DNA of 64,000 bases, from positions 806,001-870,000 of the forward strand of contig NZ_PTRA01000001.1 of assembly GCF_002943425.1 (NCBI RefSeq), given 5' to 3'. Origin of the DNA: Siphonobacter curvatus. Lineage in GTDB: Bacteria > Bacteroidota > Bacteroidia > Cytophagales > Spirosomataceae. The notes beneath the pieces are model-generated. The model had not been told where the DNA came from. It worked only from the letters and a program-made list of their open reading frames with translations, and did no database searches. Both the position numbers and the translations under genes were made by a program. Each line of letters starts with the position of its first letter. The first letter of the stretch is position 1. This document shows positions 19,005-27,302 of this stretch, one piece after another.

Positions 19005-19999
19005 GCTAGATACAACGTTCTGAAAAGAACATGTTTAAACTTTCTTTGGAAAAACTTCTCCACCGTATAGTGAAAAAGGTAGGCAAAGGCGATACACAAC
19101 AAAACCCCCAGCATTAAAATAAGCAAGCGAGATTCGATGCTTGTATAATAGCGGCTGGTTAAATGAGTGAAACGGGTACCGATGGGTAAATGAGTTAAAA
19201 ACAAAGCATACGAAATCTGACCCAAAAACCGAGGGAAGCGAAACGGCAGCCGAAAAACAACAACGAAGAACGCGAACAATACGCCTAGTAAATGGACGAG
19301 ATCGGATCGGTGCGTGTAGGCCGAAATGCAGACCAAGGCAAAAAATGTCCACCGAAAAGTCGAGGGTGTAATTGGCGTACGGTGCCATTGCCACGCTAAA
19401 ATTCCTAACGCATATAAGGAACCGTCGTGGAATACGGAAAGGTGATTATCCGTAAAGATTCCTAAACTAGACAGGAGCACCAGACCGATGCTTTGCTGGG
19501 TAGGAGAAGCTCTGAGAAAAGAAGGGGCGGCTAGCCCTATCAACAGATAAAACTGCCATTCTACAAACAAGGTCCAGTACGAGGCATTCAGAAAAGGGTA
19601 ATCAAACAAAGAGTTGATGTGTACCAAATTAGTGACTATGACGGGTAAATTGAGTTGAAAGGCAGAACCCGCATAATTGGAAGCAGTAGAAGAAAGATAG
19701 TTAAGAAAAACGACTAGAAATACGGAAAGGATAAAAGCAGGTTCTAGGCGTACGTAACGTCGTTTTAGAAATGAACCAAGGTTACGCCATTGGTACTGTT
19801 GATCAGCTAAAGATTGAATAATGACATAGCCGCTAATGATACGAAAGACCAGCACATTGAATGGATTGTGGTACAGGAGTCGTACCAGCACAAATTCCGG
19901 GGGAAATAACTGATCGGTACCCAGGTGCAATACGCAGATCGACAGCGAGGCTATCCCCCGAAGAGCATCAATATTCTGTAGTCGCTGGGTTGGTGTCAT
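19001..19999 (-). CDS. Acyltransferase 3 (OafA/YrhL) family membrane protein
   Basis: A 332-residue protein with about 10 membrane spans. The start is characteristic, RLQNIDALRGIASLSICVLHLG (about 6-27), carrying the Arg and His positions used by this family for acyl transfer to sugars. SYALFLTHLPIG (about 263-274) is another family motif. It would O-acylate an envelope glycan or exported saccharide. First gene of the minus-strand operon with the GT-C-like protein (4-base overlap) and the C25 peptidase. Confidence 0.88.
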   Translation of the reverse strand: MTPTQRLQNIDALRGIASLSICVLHLGTDQLFPPEFVLVRLLYHNPFNVLVFRIISGYVIIQSLADQQYQWRNLGSFLKRRYVRLEPAFILSVFLVVFLNYLSSTASNYAGSAFQLNLPVIVTNLVHINSLFDYPFLNASYWTLFVEWQFYLLIGLAAPSFLRASPTQQSIGLVLLSSLGIFTDNHLSVFHDGSLYALGILAWQWHRTPITPSTFRWTFFALVCISAYTHRSDLVHLLGVLFAFFVVVFRLPFRFPRFLGQISYALFLTHLPIGTRFTHLTSRYYTSIESRLLILMLGVLLCIAFAYLFHYTVEKFFQRKFKHVLFRTLYLA

Positions 20000-20004
20000 G
20001 ACGG

Positions 20005-20012
20005 CAAAAGTA
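20005..20012 (-). promoter_or_regulatory. -7 element almost touching the acyltransferase start
   Basis: Read on the minus strand, TACTTTTG (then CC) matches TAnnTTTG exactly and ends only five bases before the ATG. Transcription would begin at or near the start codon, giving a leaderless or near-leaderless message, unless a later start is used. Confidence 0.45.
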
Positions 20013-20119
20013 GAAGGTTTTCCTGAAAAGAACGCTTTTACTACTCACTTGCATTTCATCCCGTATTTGAGCCATTCTTCCTAATATATAAGCAGGAGAA
20101 AATTTATTTTGCCAACTAC

Positions 20120-20151
20120 CTTGCATAACAAAGTACCTGCTATTACTTTTG
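20120..20151 (+). promoter_or_regulatory. Promoter of the PadR-PspC operon
   Basis: CTTG (20120-20123), a 20-base spacer and TACTTTTG (20144-20151) form a near-consensus Bacteroidota promoter. A dyad AAAGTA-N8-TACTTT overlaps the -7 box and could be a repressor site. Leader about 95 bases. Confidence 0.55.
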
Positions 20152-20252
20152 TTTCAGAAACCGGATTAGGCTTCGGGACGAATAGCCTGCTCAGTCCACT
20201 TGATCAAGGAATGAAATGAGATCTTCCCGAACCTGTTTAAACATCACGCGAA

Positions 20253-20594
20253 ATGAACCTGGAAAATGCTCAAGTGCAAATGCGGAAGGGAATCCTGGAA
20301 TACTGCATTCTGCACATCATCTCGCGGGGAGAGGTTTATGCCTCTACTATGCTCGAGGAGCTGACTGCGGCCAAAATTATGGTCGTAGAAGGTACTCTCT
20401 ACCCGCTTCTTACCCGCCTAAAAAACTCGGGTTTGCTGGATTATAAATGGGTAGAGTCTTCTTCCGGGCCCCCACGAAAATATTATATCCTGACTGAAAG
20501 CGGCCGCCAGTTCCTGTCTCAGCTACAGACTACCTGGGAAGAACTTCAGTTTTCAGTAAATGAAATTGTGGCGAAAGAATCGAAGGGCGAATAA
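20253..20594 (+). CDS. PadR-family transcriptional regulator
   Basis: A 113-residue winged-helix protein typical of the short PadR class. It shows the core helix-turn-helix pattern LEYCILHIISRGEVYASTMLEEL (about 15-37), the wing YPLLTRLKNSGLLDYKWVESSSGPPRKYYILTESGR (about 50-85) and a C-terminal dimerisation helix. It binds DNA as a dimer and usually represses its own operon. The envelope-stress-type PspC gene starts 58 bases downstream, so it probably controls that gene. Confidence 0.93.
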   Translation: MNLENAQVQMRKGILEYCILHIISRGEVYASTMLEELTAAKIMVVEGTLYPLLTRLKNSGLLDYKWVESSSGPPRKYYILTESGRQFLSQLQTTWEELQFSVNEIVAKESKGE

Positions 20595-20652
20595 GACCTA
20601 CGGCGTACCCCGTTCCTGTCTGCTATCATGCTAACATTCAGTCATTGAACCA

Positions 20653-23136
20653 ATGAAAAAGACCATATCCATCACCATTGCGGGAGTTGTTTTCTACATC
20701 GAAGAAGACGGCTACGACCGCCTGCAAGGCTATCTGGAGTCCATTAAACGCTATTTTTCTTCGTACGAAGGCAGTGCCGAAATCATCGAGGACATCGAAG
20801 CCCGTATCGCCGAAAAATTCTACGAAAAGGTCAAAAAAGATGAAAAACGGGCCATCACCTCCGAGGATGTCGAGGAGTTGATTCAGGCCATGGGTACGGT
20901 AGCCGATTTTGAAGCCTTGGAAGAGGATGAAGATTTCGGTACGCCCAAAGCCTCGTCGCAGTCCACGTACACGACGGCAGGACCGACTCAGACGACGGTT
21001 CCCCCCGTTCAGAAACGTCTGTACCGTGATACCAAACGTAAAGTCTTGGGCGGCGTCTGTGCCGGGATTGCACACTACCTCAACGTCGATCCACTTTGGG
21101 TGCGGCTGGCGGCTCTGGTGCTGTTCATTGGTACGCCCGTCTTTGGTGGCATGTCCGGCTTGGGCGATGTTTTTGGCCCCCTCAGTGGTATTGTCTTTAT
21201 TATCTACATAGCCTGCTGGGTATCGTTCCCCGGTAATGCTAACCTGGAAGAAGATGAAAAATTACGGAAACTCTACCGTGATCCCGAAAAAAAGGCCTTA
21301 GGTGGGGTTGCTGCTGGGGTTGCTGCCTACACGGGTTGGGATCTGGGAATCATTCGCTTTGTCTGGGTACTGAGTATTCTGCTGTTTGGCTCAGGACTTA
21401 TTCTCTACTTCGTTCTTTGGATCATTACGCCACAGGCCAAGACCCTCACAGATCGCATGAAAATGCAGGGGGAGCCCATTACGCTTACCAATATTGAAAC
21501 CAATATCAAGAAGACACTGAACGTAGAAAATCAACCCGTAGAAAGTACGGCTACGAAGATTCTACTATTCCCTTTTCGGGCTATTGCGGCCATTTTCGAG
21601 GGCTTAGGACCGTTTTTTAACTTCCTGTTCGTACTCATTCGCATTGCTGCTGGTGCGATGTTGATTGTGATCAGTTTGGCCTTTATTCTGGGACTGGTGG
21701 TAACGTTAGGCGTTGCTCTAGGTCTTTCCGGCCTCGACCACTCCCGTATGGGTATGGATATTCCCGTGGGTTTGCTGAGTGATGCTTCACCGTGGATGTT
21801 TGTATTCAGCTTCTTGGGATTAATCGCTCCGGCTATTGCGTTGGGCATCGCGGGCTTGTCCTTACTCGGTCGTCAGAATTACTTCCGGCCCGTGGTTTGG
21901 CAAACGCTGCTGGGTGTCTTTTTAATCGGTACGATTGGGTCTTCAATAATGATTCCGCAGTATGTAGCTAATTTCGCCCGACGCGGTACGGTTGAAAAAA
22001 CGACGTTTTTACCCACGGCTCAAACGCCCGTCTTCGACTTGAACGATGACGATTATGACGAGCACCGCAACGGTAGCCTAACCATGGAAGCCTACGAAGG
22101 CACGGAAATTAAATTGATCGAAGAGTTCTCCAGCCGTGGTCAGAGCCGGAAAGAGGCCGAACGTTTTGCGTCGCAAATCACGCACAAAGTCAGTCAGCGG
22201 GATTCGATCATTGCCTTTGACCAATATTTTGATCTACCCGAAGGCACGCCGTTCCGGGCTCAGGAACTCCGGATGAAGTTGTACATTCCGTACGAAAAAA
22301 CCTTTAGTATGACGGAGAGTTTCGCCCGTTACGTAACCAATGTTTTCCCTCGGCAGCTTTTCGATAACAATCAGTTTGAAGGTTCTCTCTGGCAATACAC
22401 GCGGGATGGTGAACTGATTTGCCTGAACCGTAATGTTCCGCAGGAAGAAGAAGATTCCTACAACCAGGATGAGAATGATCATTCGTACCAGAGTGAAATC
22501 GGACGGGGTACGCCTCAGGAATATAACCTAGATGGCTTCTCTAAACTGGATATTTCCGGTGGATACGCCGTCGAAGTGAAACGCGGAAGCAGCTACAAAG
22601 TGACGGTATACGCCGAAAACGAACGCCAGCTGGATGACATAAACGTACGGGTTTCGGGAAATACGCTAGTGATTGATCGTAAAAACCGCCTTGGATTCGG
22701 TTTCCGTAATCGACGTCAAAGCATTCGGATTGAAATGCCGGAACTGGAAAACGTAGAATTCACCGGAGCCGTGTCAGCCATCGTGAAGGGTTTTGATAAC
22801 GTCGGTATTATTGAACTGACCGGAGCTTCTAAAGCTACGTTCTCAGGACTTAACGCCGAGAAAATGGAAGTAACGGTACACGGAGCAGCCGGACTTACCT
22901 TACTGGGTTCAGCTCAGATACTCAAGGCGGATGTTTCCGGAGCCTCACAACTGGAAGCTTTCTCACTCAAAGCCAATGAAGTGGAAGTAGATGCTTCCGG
23001 AGCTTCCAAAGCTCATGTGATGGCTAATACCATACTAAATGCCACGGCTTCCGGAGCCAGCCGAATTCAGTACAAAGGCAACGCGAAAGTGGAAGAAAAT
23101 CACTCAGGAGGCAGTTCAATAGACCGCGAAGAGTAA
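20653..23136 (+). CDS. Envelope protein with two PspC domains and a C-terminal GIN/DUF2807 adhesin-like domain
   Basis: An 827-residue membrane protein with three visible parts. Residues 1-100 are a soluble helical region (EDGYDRLQGYLESIKRYF, IEDIEARIAEKF). Two PspC repeats follow, at about 117-190 (RLYRDTKRKVLGGVCAGIAH) and about 208-275 (KLYRDPEKKALGGVAAGVAA), then further membrane segments (about 310-445). The C-terminal ~190 residues form a repetitive beta-helix of DUF2807 type, with recurrent SGAS/TGAS turns (ELTGASKATFSGL, DVSGASQLEAFSL, DASGASKAHVM). PspC domains sense inner-membrane stress in other bacteria; the adhesin-like part would be periplasmic. PadR is the adjacent regulator. 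Confidence 0.88.
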   Translation: MKKTISITIAGVVFYIEEDGYDRLQGYLESIKRYFSSYEGSAEIIEDIEARIAEKFYEKVKKDEKRAITSEDVEELIQAMGTVADFEALEEDEDFGTPKASSQSTYTTAGPTQTTVPPVQKRLYRDTKRKVLGGVCAGIAHYLNVDPLWVRLAALVLFIGTPVFGGMSGLGDVFGPLSGIVFIIYIACWVSFPGNANLEEDEKLRKLYRDPEKKALGGVAAGVAAYTGWDLGIIRFVWVLSILLFGSGLILYFVLWIITPQAKTLTDRMKMQGEPITLTNIETNIKKTLNVENQPVESTATKILLFPFRAIAAIFEGLGPFFNFLFVLIRIAAGAMLIVISLAFILGLVVTLGVALGLSGLDHSRMGMDIPVGLLSDASPWMFVFSFLGLIAPAIALGIAGLSLLGRQNYFRPVVWQTLLGVFLIGTIGSSIMIPQYVANFARRGTVEKTTFLPTAQTPVFDLNDDDYDEHRNGSLTMEAYEGTEIKLIEEFSSRGQSRKEAERFASQITHKVSQRDSIIAFDQYFDLPEGTPFRAQELRMKLYIPYEKTFSMTESFARYVTNVFPRQLFDNNQFEGSLWQYTRDGELICLNRNVPQEEEDSYNQDENDHSYQSEIGRGTPQEYNLDGFSKLDISGGYAVEVKRGSSYKVTVYAENERQLDDINVRVSGNTLVIDRKNRLGFGFRNRRQSIRIEMPELENVEFTGAVSAIVKGFDNVGIIELTGASKATFSGLNAEKMEVTVHGAAGLTLLGSAQILKADVSGASQLEAFSLKANEVEVDASGASKAHVMANTILNATASGASRIQYKGNAKVEENHSGGSSIDREE

Positions 23137-23163
23137 GATTTCAAATAAGTATACTGCGTATTA

Positions 23164-23199
23164 CCCTGCTTCGGTCCGCTGGCCGAGGCAGGGTTTTTT
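23164..23199 (+). terminator. Intrinsic terminator of the PadR-PspC operon
   Basis: CCCTGCTTCGG / CCGAGGCAGGG (one G-U pair) with an 8-base loop and six T. Confidence 0.88.
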
Positions 23200-23292
23200 C
23201 GTTAATTGCTTCAATTATCAGCGATGCAGACCTAGAAGAGGAGTTTGAAATTCTGATCCGTAACGGCGGGCCGATTAACTCAACACGTAAGC

Positions 23293-24780
23293 ATGAAACT
23301 TTTCACCGTAGAACAAATACGCCAATGGGACGCGTATACGATCACAAACGAACCCATCACTTCGGTAGATTTAATGGAACGGGCTGCGGGAGCATTTACC
23401 GAGTGGCTGCTGCGTACGGGACTGGCCGAGACGCACCGTGAAATTTTTATCCTCTGCGGTATGGGTAATAATGGCGGGGATGGACTGGCGATTGCCCGGC
23501 TCCTGTATCAGGCGGGGTATCGGCCTCACGTGTACGTGATTCGCCATTCCGAACGCAGTTCAGACGACTTCGTGATCAACCTGCAACGTTACGAAACCCT
23601 CGCTAAGGTACAGTGGTTAGAGGATCCGCAGACCCTGCCTTTGAATGAGACGGGTGTAATTATTGATGCTCTGTTAGGTTCCGGCCTTACCCGGTCCGCT
23701 TCGGGTTTGCTGGCTCAGACGATTAAGCAAATAAATGCAAGTAAGGCAGAGGTAATTTCCGTGGATGTTGCTTCGGGTCTCTTTGCCGATCAGGCGAATG
23801 ACCCGGATGATGTCATTGTACAACCCACGCATACGGTAAGTTTCCAAATACCCAAATTAGCCTTTCTTCAACCTAAGAATGCTCCATACGTTGGGAAATG
23901 GCATCTAGTAGACATAGGGCTAAGTCAGGCCTACGTCGATCTAACGCCCAGTCCGTATTTTTATACCGATACTCGGGCCATTCCTGTACTACCGGATCGT
24001 GAGTCATTCTCCAATAAAGGAACGTTCGGACACGCTTTGTTGATGGCTGGTAGCTACGGCAAAATCGGTGCCGCCGTACTGGCTTCACGGTCCTGTTTGC
24101 GGGGTGGCGTGGGATTACTGACGGTGCAAGTACCCCGTTGTGGTTACACGATTATCCAGACTTCCGTGCCGGAAGCAATGTGTCTGACGGACGAGCACGA
24201 AACGGAATTAACGCAACCCAACGATTTAAGCAAGTATTCAGCCGTGGGCATTGGCCCCGGTATGGGTCAGGCGAAAGCAAGTCAGCAATTACTTCGCCAA
24301 TTCATTGCCCAGGCTCAGGACATTCCCTGTGTAATCGACGCGGATGCTCTCAATATTTTATCGCAGGAGCGGGATTTGTTAGAACAGCTACCAGCGAAGA
24401 CAATCCTGACGCCCCACCCAAAAGAATTTGAACGCCTATTAGGCAAACCCTGGAAAGATGATTACGAAAAATTGCGACTGCTCCAGGAATTCAGTACTCG
24501 CTACCGGATAGTGGTGGTACTGAAAGGAAAGCATACGGTCGTAGCCTCGCCCGATGGCGAATTTCATTTTAATTCCACGGGTAATGCCGGAATGGCAACG
24601 GGCGGTACGGGCGATGTCCTGACGGGAGTACTGACCGCCTTACTAGCTCAAAAACTAGAACCGAAAGAAGCGGCTATTCTGGGGGTCTATCGGCACGGGG
24701 AGGCGGGTGATCGAGCTGCTGCTCGTCGGGGAATGGTCGCTCTTACCGCCGGAGATGTAGTGGATGGCTTACGATGGTAA
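23293..24780 (+). CDS. nnr: Bifunctional NAD(P)HX epimerase / ADP- or ATP-dependent NAD(P)HX dehydratase
   Basis: A 495-residue metabolite-repair enzyme that restores hydrated NAD(P)H. The N-terminal YjeF_N epimerase domain (1 to about 215) shows CGMGNNGGDGLAIARLL (about 56-72). The C-terminal ribokinase-like dehydratase domain (about 225-495) shows KGTFGHALLMAGSYGKIGAA, IGPGMG and the conserved catalytic segment GNAGMATGGTGDVLTGVLTALLA (about 429-451, GTGD). Fused order and length match the bacterial Nnr family. Cytoplasmic. Stand-alone. Confidence 0.96.
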   Translation: MKLFTVEQIRQWDAYTITNEPITSVDLMERAAGAFTEWLLRTGLAETHREIFILCGMGNNGGDGLAIARLLYQAGYRPHVYVIRHSERSSDDFVINLQRYETLAKVQWLEDPQTLPLNETGVIIDALLGSGLTRSASGLLAQTIKQINASKAEVISVDVASGLFADQANDPDDVIVQPTHTVSFQIPKLAFLQPKNAPYVGKWHLVDIGLSQAYVDLTPSPYFYTDTRAIPVLPDRESFSNKGTFGHALLMAGSYGKIGAAVLASRSCLRGGVGLLTVQVPRCGYTIIQTSVPEAMCLTDEHETELTQPNDLSKYSAVGIGPGMGQAKASQQLLRQFIAQAQDIPCVIDADALNILSQERDLLEQLPAKTILTPHPKEFERLLGKPWKDDYEKLRLLQEFSTRYRIVVVLKGKHTVVASPDGEFHFNSTGNAGMATGGTGDVLTGVLTALLAQKLEPKEAAILGVYRHGEAGDRAAARRGMVALTAGDVVDGLRW

Positions 24781-24933
24781 GTGTAAGGGTCTGATCATTA
24801 GCTGTTTGCTGCCATTTATAATTTCTTTGAAACACGGTTGCAGACTACTTAAATTTTAATGTTACCAAATTGTTAAATTTTAATGAATTAATGGTTAAGT
24901 TCGGGTCTACGTCATATTTAACGCTGACTCGCG

Positions 24934-25449
24934 ATGAAAACATTTATCTATTTGGTTGCTTGCACGCTGCTGATCTCCGCCTGTACTACTAGTAAAGTAC
25001 GAGTCGATACTACTTTGGACGAACAAGTTTCATTAGCCTATAATCGCACCTATTCTATCCTAAAAAGTTCTGATTTAAAGAATCTTGGGGAATATGAACA
25101 GAGAATTATTCTACAGGAAATTGAAAAGCAGATGAATGCCCGTGGTTATAAAGCCATGGAAGAAGGAGGGGATTTATCCGTACTGTTTTCCGTGTATACG
25201 GACCAGTTAAAACTGAAACAAAGCAATCCTGCTTACGCGAATCAAAAACTGAAGAAAGGTACGCTGCTGATTCATCTGGTGGATGAAACGCTCAACCGCT
25301 CCGTATGGATGGGATATGCTTCAGGCCTTTTTGAAAAAGAAAGCACGTTATCCGAACGCGAATTACGCACGGCTACCCGACGTATCATGGATCAGTATCC
25401 AGCTTTGGCCTACGGCTACGCTCCGGTGAAAATGATAGTGAAGCAGTAA
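24934..25449 (+). CDS. DUF4136-type lipoprotein
   Basis: A 171-residue protein with lipobox LLISAC (Cys about 17) and mature sequence TTSKVRVDTTLDEQVSLAYNRTYSI. The pattern of a YKTYSI-like strand, a helix, and a C-terminal WMGYASGLFE...RRIMDQYP fits the DUF4136 lipoproteins that are numerous in Bacteroidota. Envelope location; function unknown. A strong terminator follows. Confidence 0.78.
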   Translation: MKTFIYLVACTLLISACTTSKVRVDTTLDEQVSLAYNRTYSILKSSDLKNLGEYEQRIILQEIEKQMNARGYKAMEEGGDLSVLFSVYTDQLKLKQSNPAYANQKLKKGTLLIHLVDETLNRSVWMGYASGLFEKESTLSERELRTATRRIMDQYPALAYGYAPVKMIVKQ

Positions 25450-25474
25450 GCAATCGTTAGCTATTTTAAGTGAA

Positions 25475-25515
25475 AGAGCCCCGATGGAGGATTAGTCCAC
25501 GTCGGGGCTCTTTTT
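25475..25515 (+). terminator. Intrinsic terminator after the DUF4136 gene
   Basis: Ten-bp stem AGAGCCCCGA / TCGGGGCTCT with a 17-base loop and a run of T. Confidence 0.88.
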
Positions 25516-25548
25516 ATGCGTATAAAAAACGAAATACAGTCCTAGCCT

Positions 25549-25585
25549 TAAAACAAAAATTCGCCGATCTCAGAGAGATCGGCGA
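25549..25585 (-). terminator. Orphan minus-strand terminator
   Basis: A perfect 11-bp stem TCGCCGATCTC / GAGATCGGCGA with a 3-base loop. Only on the minus strand is it followed by a U-rich tail (ATTTTTGTTTT). No minus-strand gene ends here, so it is the main support for a small RNA read right to left. Confidence 0.7.
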
Positions 25586-25701
25586 ATCCGTTATTGGTCT
25601 TTCTTCCCATTTGAAAACCATATCGTTTACGTCGCTGAATGTCATTCATTGACGATTGGTATCAATTTTGGTGAACCGCTGCGGCATTGTCCGTAACAAT
25701 T
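25552..25701 (-). ncRNA. Candidate small RNA (about 150 nt)
   Basis: Inferred from a minus-strand promoter-like pair and the orphan terminator. It spans a gene-free stretch between the DUF4136 and Omp85 genes, with no convincing ORF on either strand. Internal short stems are visible (TTGT/ACAA, and TGAATG/CATTCA), but I recognise no known RNA family. Possible alternative: the terminator merely blocks stray antisense transcription into the DUF4136 gene. Confidence 0.4.
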
Positions 25702-25707
25702 CTTATG

Positions 25708-25738
25708 CAATGATACGAATAATATTGAAACATCTAAA
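25708..25738 (-). promoter_or_regulatory. Promoter-like pair for the candidate small RNA
   Basis: On the minus strand: TTTA (25735-25738), 19-base spacer, TATCATTG (25708-25715). Each box differs at one base from TTTG and TAnnTTTG, and the spacing is ideal. Confidence 0.4.
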
Positions 25739-25821
25739 GAAATAGTTGAATTTTTTTACGTAATTTTTTTTAAAAATAAAATCAGAAAATTTCTCAAGGT
25801 GCTCATGCTAGCTTTAATGGA

Positions 25822-25829
25822 TACTTTTG
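25822..25829 (+). promoter_or_regulatory. -7 element of the Omp85-family gene
   Basis: TACTTTTG is an exact TAnnTTTG match, 18 bases before the ATG at 25848. It overlaps the alternative TTG start at 25827 and thereby argues against that start. Confidence 0.5.
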
Positions 25830-25847
25830 AGGTATAGTCCAACCCCT

Positions 25848-27251
25848 ATGCTGGCCACCTTATTTAGTACTTTGCTTCATTTTCAGGGACTTAGCCTCGT
25901 CTTGCCTGATTCCAATTACGTAGTCGTGCGGGAAATTCGGCTAGTGGGCAATCGGCGTACGAAAGACTTCATCATTCGTAGAGAGTTGGATTTCAGAGAG
26001 GGGGATACGCTCTCATTGGAAATGCTGCCGGAGCGATTGGAAAAAAACCGTCGGAAAGTCTTTAATACCAACTTGTTCGTAACGGCGGAAGCAAAAGTGA
26101 ATCTGGAACCGCGGGTCGATTCAGTGCGGACGGCAACCATTGAGTTTGACTTGCGAGAGCAATGGTACATTCTGGGATTTCCCATTTTTCAGCTGGCCGA
26201 CCGGAATTTTAATGAGTGGTGGACCGAGCGTAACCGTGATTTAAGCCGTACCATCTACGGAGTGAACCTGCGGCATTACAACTTTCGAGGCCGGGCTGAG
26301 CAGCTGAAAATTAATCTTGAGTTCGGATTTGCCCGCTATTTTGATTTCTCGTACCGTATTCCATACATTGACCGCAAGCAGAAGCTGGGCGTCACTTTTG
26401 GTATTTCCTACAACACCACCAAAAATCTGGCCTATCGCACTGATCGGGACAAACTGATTTATCTGCACAGCGAAGATTTACTGCGGGAGCGTTTCTATAC
26501 CAATGTTATTTTTAGCCGTCGGAATCACTATTACGACTTTCAGAATCTAGAGATTCGCTACGCGACGCATACTGTTGCGGATACCGTAGTAGATCTAAAT
26601 CCTAATTATTTTCTGCAGCAAAGAACCCGACAACGCTACTTCCTAGTCTCCTATGGCTATACGTACGATTTTCGGGATAAGGCTCAGTACCCTTTGCGGG
26701 GCTTCGTTTTTCGAGCAGTTGCCAATCGCTATGGGATACTGCCTAAGGATCAAATTAACCTGACCGACCTCACGCTTAGCTTTGCCCGGTATCGGCCTCT
26801 GGGTGGCAAATGGTACTTTGGGGCGGTTGCTGAAGGCAAGACTTCCTATCCGCAATTGCAGCCGTACTTACAAACGAGGGGATTGGGTTATTTAAACGAT
26901 CTGGTTCGCGGTTACGAACTGTTTACGGTGGATGGACAGCATTATTTGTATTTAAAAAATACGCTGCGGTATCAGTTGCTGGAGCGAAAGATATTCCTGA
27001 AACCCCTGCGAAAAATTCGTCAGTTCAATATGCTGCCGATTGAAGTTTATCCCAATATCTTCCTCGATGGAGGACAGGCTTGGAATCAGTATCGCGGTTA
27101 CTACAATAGCCGTTTCGCCAACCACTTTATGCTAGGCTACGGAGCGGGATTGGATATCGTAACGTGGTACAACGCCGTTTTTCGCTTCCATTATGCCTTT
27201 ACCCGGGATGGGGTAGGGGGCTTTCGATTTAATGTGGCAAGAGAGTTTTAA
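25848..27251 (+). CDS. Omp85/BamA-TamA-family outer-membrane protein
   Basis: A 467-residue protein counted from ATG 25848; an in-frame TTG at 25827 lies inside the predicted -7 box and was not chosen. A short export signal (about 1-18) leads into one clear POTRA-like domain (VVREIRLVGNRRTKDFIIRREL, about 24-45, to about 95) and a C-terminal surface-antigen barrel ending FRFNVAREF with terminal Phe. The barrel carries YDFRDKAQYPLRGFVFRA and FLDGGQAWN motifs. Omp85 proteins insert barrels into the outer membrane or export substrates. With one POTRA it is an accessory member and not the essential BamA. Stand-alone gene. Confidence 0.85.
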   Translation: MLATLFSTLLHFQGLSLVLPDSNYVVVREIRLVGNRRTKDFIIRRELDFREGDTLSLEMLPERLEKNRRKVFNTNLFVTAEAKVNLEPRVDSVRTATIEFDLREQWYILGFPIFQLADRNFNEWWTERNRDLSRTIYGVNLRHYNFRGRAEQLKINLEFGFARYFDFSYRIPYIDRKQKLGVTFGISYNTTKNLAYRTDRDKLIYLHSEDLLRERFYTNVIFSRRNHYYDFQNLEIRYATHTVADTVVDLNPNYFLQQRTRQRYFLVSYGYTYDFRDKAQYPLRGFVFRAVANRYGILPKDQINLTDLTLSFARYRPLGGKWYFGAVAEGKTSYPQLQPYLQTRGLGYLNDLVRGYELFTVDGQHYLYLKNTLRYQLLERKIFLKPLRKIRQFNMLPIEVYPNIFLDGGQAWNQYRGYYNSRFANHFMLGYGAGLDIVTWYNAVFRFHYAFTRDGVGGFRFNVAREF

Positions 27252-27254
27252 ACG

Positions 27255-27284
27255 AAAAAAGCCGGGTCTGAAGCCCGGCTTTTT
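27255..27284 (+). terminator. Bidirectional intrinsic terminator
   Basis: AAAAAGCCGGG / CCCGGCTTTTT with a 7-base loop between the convergent Omp85 and SusD-like genes. Confidence 0.9.
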
Positions 27285-27302
27285 GTTTGTACTGGAAGGT
27301 GC

